A DNA stretch of 64,000 nucleotides. Origin: Firmicutes bacterium UBA5201. GTDB taxonomy: Bacteria; Bacillota; Clostridia; Peptostreptococcales; Acidaminobacteraceae. The notes beneath the pieces are model-generated. The model saw nothing but the letters and a program-made list of their open reading frames with translations. It did no database searches and was not told the origin of the DNA. The stretch covers positions 145,923-209,922 of the forward strand of contig DHVT01000025.1 of assembly GCA_002412775.1 (NCBI GenBank), written 5' to 3'. The position numbers and the translations under genes were made by a program. This document shows, piece by piece, positions 61,072 through 64,000 of the stretch. Position 1 is the first letter of the stretch; each line of letters starts with the position of its first letter.

Positions 61072-62520
61072 ATGAAAAATAAAACGTTACTGACAGTCAT
61101 TCAAATGAATGATAGCCACGCCTATTTTGATATACATCAGGAAATGTTCTGGGGACCTGATGGTGGGGTTTACCGCGAAGTTGGCGGATATGCTAGAATC
61201 GCAACGCTTGTAAAACAAATACGAGAAATAAACGAAGACCGCGTCTTGTTCTTAGATAACGGTGATACACTGAACGGCACCTATCCAGCGGTCAAGACGG
61301 AGGGTGCTGCAATGGTCCCTGTTGTGAACGCATTAGGACTGGATGCGATGTCATCACACTGGGAGTTTGCTTACGGTCCATCAATTTTCAAGAAACGGGT
61401 TTCAGAACTGAATTTTCCGGTGCTGGCAATTAATATTTATGACGAAACAACAAATGAGTTGATTTTCCCACCATATGTTGTGAAAACGATTGGTGATTTG
61501 AGAGTTGGAATAATTGGCATCGCTTCCAACATTGTTGACAGCACCATGCCGCCTTCCTTTAGTGAGGGAATCCGTTTTACACTTGGCAAAGACGAATTGC
61601 CGGGTGTCATAGATCAACTGAGAACAAGTGAGCAAGTGGATTTAATCATTCTTTTATCACACCTCGGATTTCCTCAAGATATGAAACTCATGACAGAAGT
61701 AAAGGGAGTGGACCTTTGCCTCAGTGGTCATACACATAATCGAAATGCCCGACCTGTCCAGCAGGGGGAAACTTTGATTATTCAATCGGGCTGTCATGGT
61801 TCATTTCTTGGAAGAATTGACCTTGAAGTGACAAGTGGAAAAATTTCAAGTTATGAACATCAATTGATTGAAGTGGAATCAAGCATCATTCCTGATCCTG
61901 CTATGCTAGAGATTATTGGGAGTGTTCTCGAGCTGTTCAAAGACAGACTCGACACAGTGGTCGGTGAGACTGTGACTCCACTCAATCGTTACACTATGCT
62001 GGAATCCACTATGGATAATTTTCTCTTGCAGTCCATCATGGATGTTTCAGGAGCAGAGCTTGCTTTTTCAAACGGTTGGAGATATGGAGCGCCAGTGATT
62101 CCCGGTCCGGTTACACTTAACGATCTTTACAATATCATTCCAATGGATCCCCCTATTGGAACTGTTCAACTCACAGGTGATGAACTAATCAATATGCTCG
62201 AGGAAAATTTGGAACGGACATTTGCTGCAGATCCATTTGATCAAATGGGTGGGTATATCAAACGTGGGCTTGGACTCACGGTGTATTTTAAAATTGAAAA
62301 TCCGGCTGGCCAACGTATACAACAAGTTTTTGTCGGCAACGAGCCTTTGGAGACATCGCGTAAATATCATACAGCTTTCGTGACTGAACAAGGAGTCCCT
62401 CGGAAATATGGGAGTCAAAGAGGAGTGCTCAAAACTCATGCAGTAGAAGCGATGGAAAGATTTCTGGCAACGCACAACCCTATGTACGCGGAACTTCGCG
62501 GTACTTACATCCCGGTCTAA
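61072..62520 (+). CDS. 5'-nucleotidase / metallophosphatase-family hydrolase
   Basis: 482 residues. The N-terminal metallophosphatase domain shows the start QMNDSHAYF, LDNGDTLNGTYPA and CLSGHTHNRNARP; the C-terminal 5'-nucleotidase domain has the substrate-binding FSNGWRYG and YNIIPMDPPIGTVQLTG. Most of this family are secreted, but no signal peptide is seen here, so it is probably cytoplasmic. ATG 61072 follows AGAGGAGAAATC; a GTG at 61030 would add 14 residues and still no signal. Confidence 0.88.
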   Translation: MKNKTLLTVIQMNDSHAYFDIHQEMFWGPDGGVYREVGGYARIATLVKQIREINEDRVLFLDNGDTLNGTYPAVKTEGAAMVPVVNALGLDAMSSHWEFAYGPSIFKKRVSELNFPVLAINIYDETTNELIFPPYVVKTIGDLRVGIIGIASNIVDSTMPPSFSEGIRFTLGKDELPGVIDQLRTSEQVDLIILLSHLGFPQDMKLMTEVKGVDLCLSGHTHNRNARPVQQGETLIIQSGCHGSFLGRIDLEVTSGKISSYEHQLIEVESSIIPDPAMLEIIGSVLELFKDRLDTVVGETVTPLNRYTMLESTMDNFLLQSIMDVSGAELAFSNGWRYGAPVIPGPVTLNDLYNIIPMDPPIGTVQLTGDELINMLEENLERTFAADPFDQMGGYIKRGLGLTVYFKIENPAGQRIQQVFVGNEPLETSRKYHTAFVTEQGVPRKYGSQRGVLKTHAVEAMERFLATHNPMYAELRGTYIPV

Positions 62521-62534
62521 ATAAGGAGGTATTT

Positions 62535-63893
62535 ATGTTTTTTAAGAAAATTGAAACCGAAGGACTTGCCCATTATTCTTATATGATTGGTGACGCTGAT
62601 GATATTGTCGTAATTGATCCAATGAGAGATGTGGAAGTTTACATGAACGAGGCTAGAAAAGCGGGGATGAGAATCAAATATATTCTTGAAACCCACAGAA
62701 ATGAGGACTATGTTATAGGATCGATGGAATTGGCTGATAAAACAGGTGCGACGATTTACATTTCTGACCATGAGGACCTTGGTCATGTATATGGGGAAAA
62801 AATTAAAGATGGATTTGTGCTTGAAATTGGAAAAATCTCATTAAAAGCTATCCATACTCCTGGTCACACATTAGGCCATATGAGTTATGCTTTGTATGAA
62901 AGAGATGTTGAGAAAGCTTATATGGTATTCACAGGGGACTGCTTATTTATGGGAGACCTTGGTAGAACAGACTTTTATGGTGAAGAAAACCTTGAAAAGA
63001 TGACAGGACTTTTGTATGAAAGCGTGTTTGAAAAACTCATTCCTTTGGGAGATCACGTGCTTATCTGTCCTGCCCATGGTGCCGGTTCGGCATGCGGAGA
63101 CTCCATGGATGAAAGACCGTATTCTTCAATTGGATATGAAAAAATCACAAACAAACTGTTACAGGTGAGTTCAAAAGATGAGTTTATCCAGAAGTTTGCA
63201 AGAATGAGAATCAAACCGAGGTATTTTGAACGGATGGAGGTTCTCAATGTAAAAGGTGGGGACTATGTTGGCAATGAAGTTGTACTTAATACTTTGACCG
63301 TTGATGAAGTCGCTAAAATGAAAGCGGATGTCCTATTGATAGACTCCAGAACAAAAGAGGGCTATATTGGGGGACACATCCCAGGATCAATTTATTTGCC
63401 CAAAGGGAATCTTACTGCTTTTCTCGGATCCATATACCACCCTGAAGAAAAAATCGCTTTTGTTATCGATGGAAAAGTTGGTGCAATGGAAGAAATCTAT
63501 TGGTATTGCAAAAGAATAGGATTTGACAATATTGTCGGATACTTGCCGGATGGTATTGAAAAGTGGCAGGAAAAAGGCAACGAGGTAGAGCAACTTGCTA
63601 CAATATCCGCTAAGGAATATAGAGAAATGCCTAAAGGTGATGACTTTGTACTTCTTGATATAAGAGATTTCAATGAAATGGAAGAAAAAGATCCGGTTGA
63701 GAACAAAGTGAATATCCCTCTAAAAAGTCTCTATGAAAGTCTGGAAAAACTCGATACGGATAAGCACAAGACGATTTATGTACTTTGCGGCTCAGGAAAC
63801 AGGGCAACAACAGCTACGGCATATCTAAAAGTAAGAGGTTATGAGGCTGTTGTCATAACAGGCGGCGCAGAGATGTACAGGAGTATCGTATAG
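62535..63893 (+). CDS. MBL-fold hydrolase with two C-terminal rhodanese domains
   Basis: 452 residues. The N-terminal metallo-beta-lactamase domain resembles persulfide dioxygenase-like proteins, but the HxHxDH motif is THRNEDY, lacking two of the His ligands; HTPGHTLGHMSY, TGDCLFMGDLGRTD and CPAHGAGSACG remain. The first rhodanese domain lacks the active Cys (FVIDGKVGA); the second keeps CGSGNRATTATAYL. AAGGAGG precedes the ATG. Likely sulfur or redox metabolism, together with the rhodanese lipoprotein upstream. Confidence 0.87.
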   Translation: MFFKKIETEGLAHYSYMIGDADDIVVIDPMRDVEVYMNEARKAGMRIKYILETHRNEDYVIGSMELADKTGATIYISDHEDLGHVYGEKIKDGFVLEIGKISLKAIHTPGHTLGHMSYALYERDVEKAYMVFTGDCLFMGDLGRTDFYGEENLEKMTGLLYESVFEKLIPLGDHVLICPAHGAGSACGDSMDERPYSSIGYEKITNKLLQVSSKDEFIQKFARMRIKPRYFERMEVLNVKGGDYVGNEVVLNTLTVDEVAKMKADVLLIDSRTKEGYIGGHIPGSIYLPKGNLTAFLGSIYHPEEKIAFVIDGKVGAMEEIYWYCKRIGFDNIVGYLPDGIEKWQEKGNEVEQLATISAKEYREMPKGDDFVLLDIRDFNEMEEKDPVENKVNIPLKSLYESLEKLDTDKHKTIYVLCGSGNRATTATAYLKVRGYEAVVITGGAEMYRSIV

Positions 63894-63908
63894 TCAAGGA
63901 GGATAAAC

Positions 63909-64000
63909 ATGAGTTATGATGTGATTATTGTATTTGTGATCTTGATTGCCGCAGTGATCATGTTCTCCATAGAAAAAATCAGGAATGATGTGGCGTCTAT
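63909..64000 (+). CDS. Membrane protein, 5' end only (permease-like)
   Basis: Begins at ATG 63909 (CAAGGAGGATAAAC upstream) and runs off the window after about 30 codons. MSYDVIIVFVILIAAVIMFSIE is one hydrophobic helix followed by a charged end, as in the N-terminus of SLC13/ArsB-like permeases. Only 30 residues are seen; a transporter is a guess. Confidence 0.55.
   Translation, partial: MSYDVIIVFVILIAAVIMFSIEKIRNDVAS

Overview
The window looks like a chromosome segment of an anaerobic, moderately low-GC Firmicute of class Clostridia. The evidence is strong AGGAGG-type ribosome binding sites, T-box leaders in front of the leu and ilv genes, a cggR-gap-pgk-tpi-gpmI-eno operon, a membrane pyrophosphatase, and the order secG-hppA-rnr-HAD-smpB-ssrA. 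The flavour is Fusibacter-like, but that genus assignment is an impression and was not tested.

Layout. (1) 1-3.5 kb: three genes of a nucleoside-type ABC importer, the ATPase cut by the window edge. (2) 3.7-12.4 kb: rpoN, then the CggR-controlled lower-glycolysis operon. (3) 12.5-18.9 kb: secG, hppA, rnr, a HAD phosphatase, smpB and the tmRNA gene. (4) 18.9-31 kb: an AT-rich accessory region directly behind the tmRNA 3' end. Small gene groups on the + strand (secreted or lipoproteins, sigma-factor remnants, MNT/HEPN, AbiE and a MazEF-like toxin-antitoxin set) alternate with hairpin-rich repeats made of exchangeable modules and of pieces of the tmRNA 3' end. There is no integrase or transposase. 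(5) 32-43.4 kb: divergent leuACDB (minus) and ilvN-C-D-B-A (plus), each behind its own T-box and started from facing, near-identical promoters. (6) 43.4-50.7 kb: an aromatic amino acid operon (aroF, tyrA, aroB, aroA, aroC, pheA, aroK fused to an aroQ fragment) preceded by a Phe/Tyr/Trp-rich leader peptide and an attenuator. (7) 50.8-64 kb: a Fe-S protein, an aminotransferase, an aldolase and an MFS carrier, an ArsC-like protein, decayed genes, a LytTR/DUF3021 pair, duplicated lipoproteins around a rhodanese lipoprotein, a 5'-nucleotidase-like hydrolase, an MBL/rhodanese protein and the start of a membrane protein.

How it fits together. The core blocks supply lower glycolysis, pyrophosphate-driven ion pumping, trans-translation, and branched-chain and aromatic amino acid synthesis, with leader-RNA control of the last two. 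Several core genes carry lesions: a C-terminal frameshift in leuA, a shortened regulatory domain in aroF, and a truncated aroQ domain fused to aroK.

The most unusual feature is the 18.9-29.1 kb repeat system. Two alternative left modules (b1, b2) and two alternative right modules (c1, c2) occur in all four combinations. They are studded with GCGAAGC mini-hairpins, bounded by T-arm-like GGGAGTCGAAC / TCGACTCCC ends, and sit between gene cassettes. This resembles an integrase-less cassette array anchored at ssrA.
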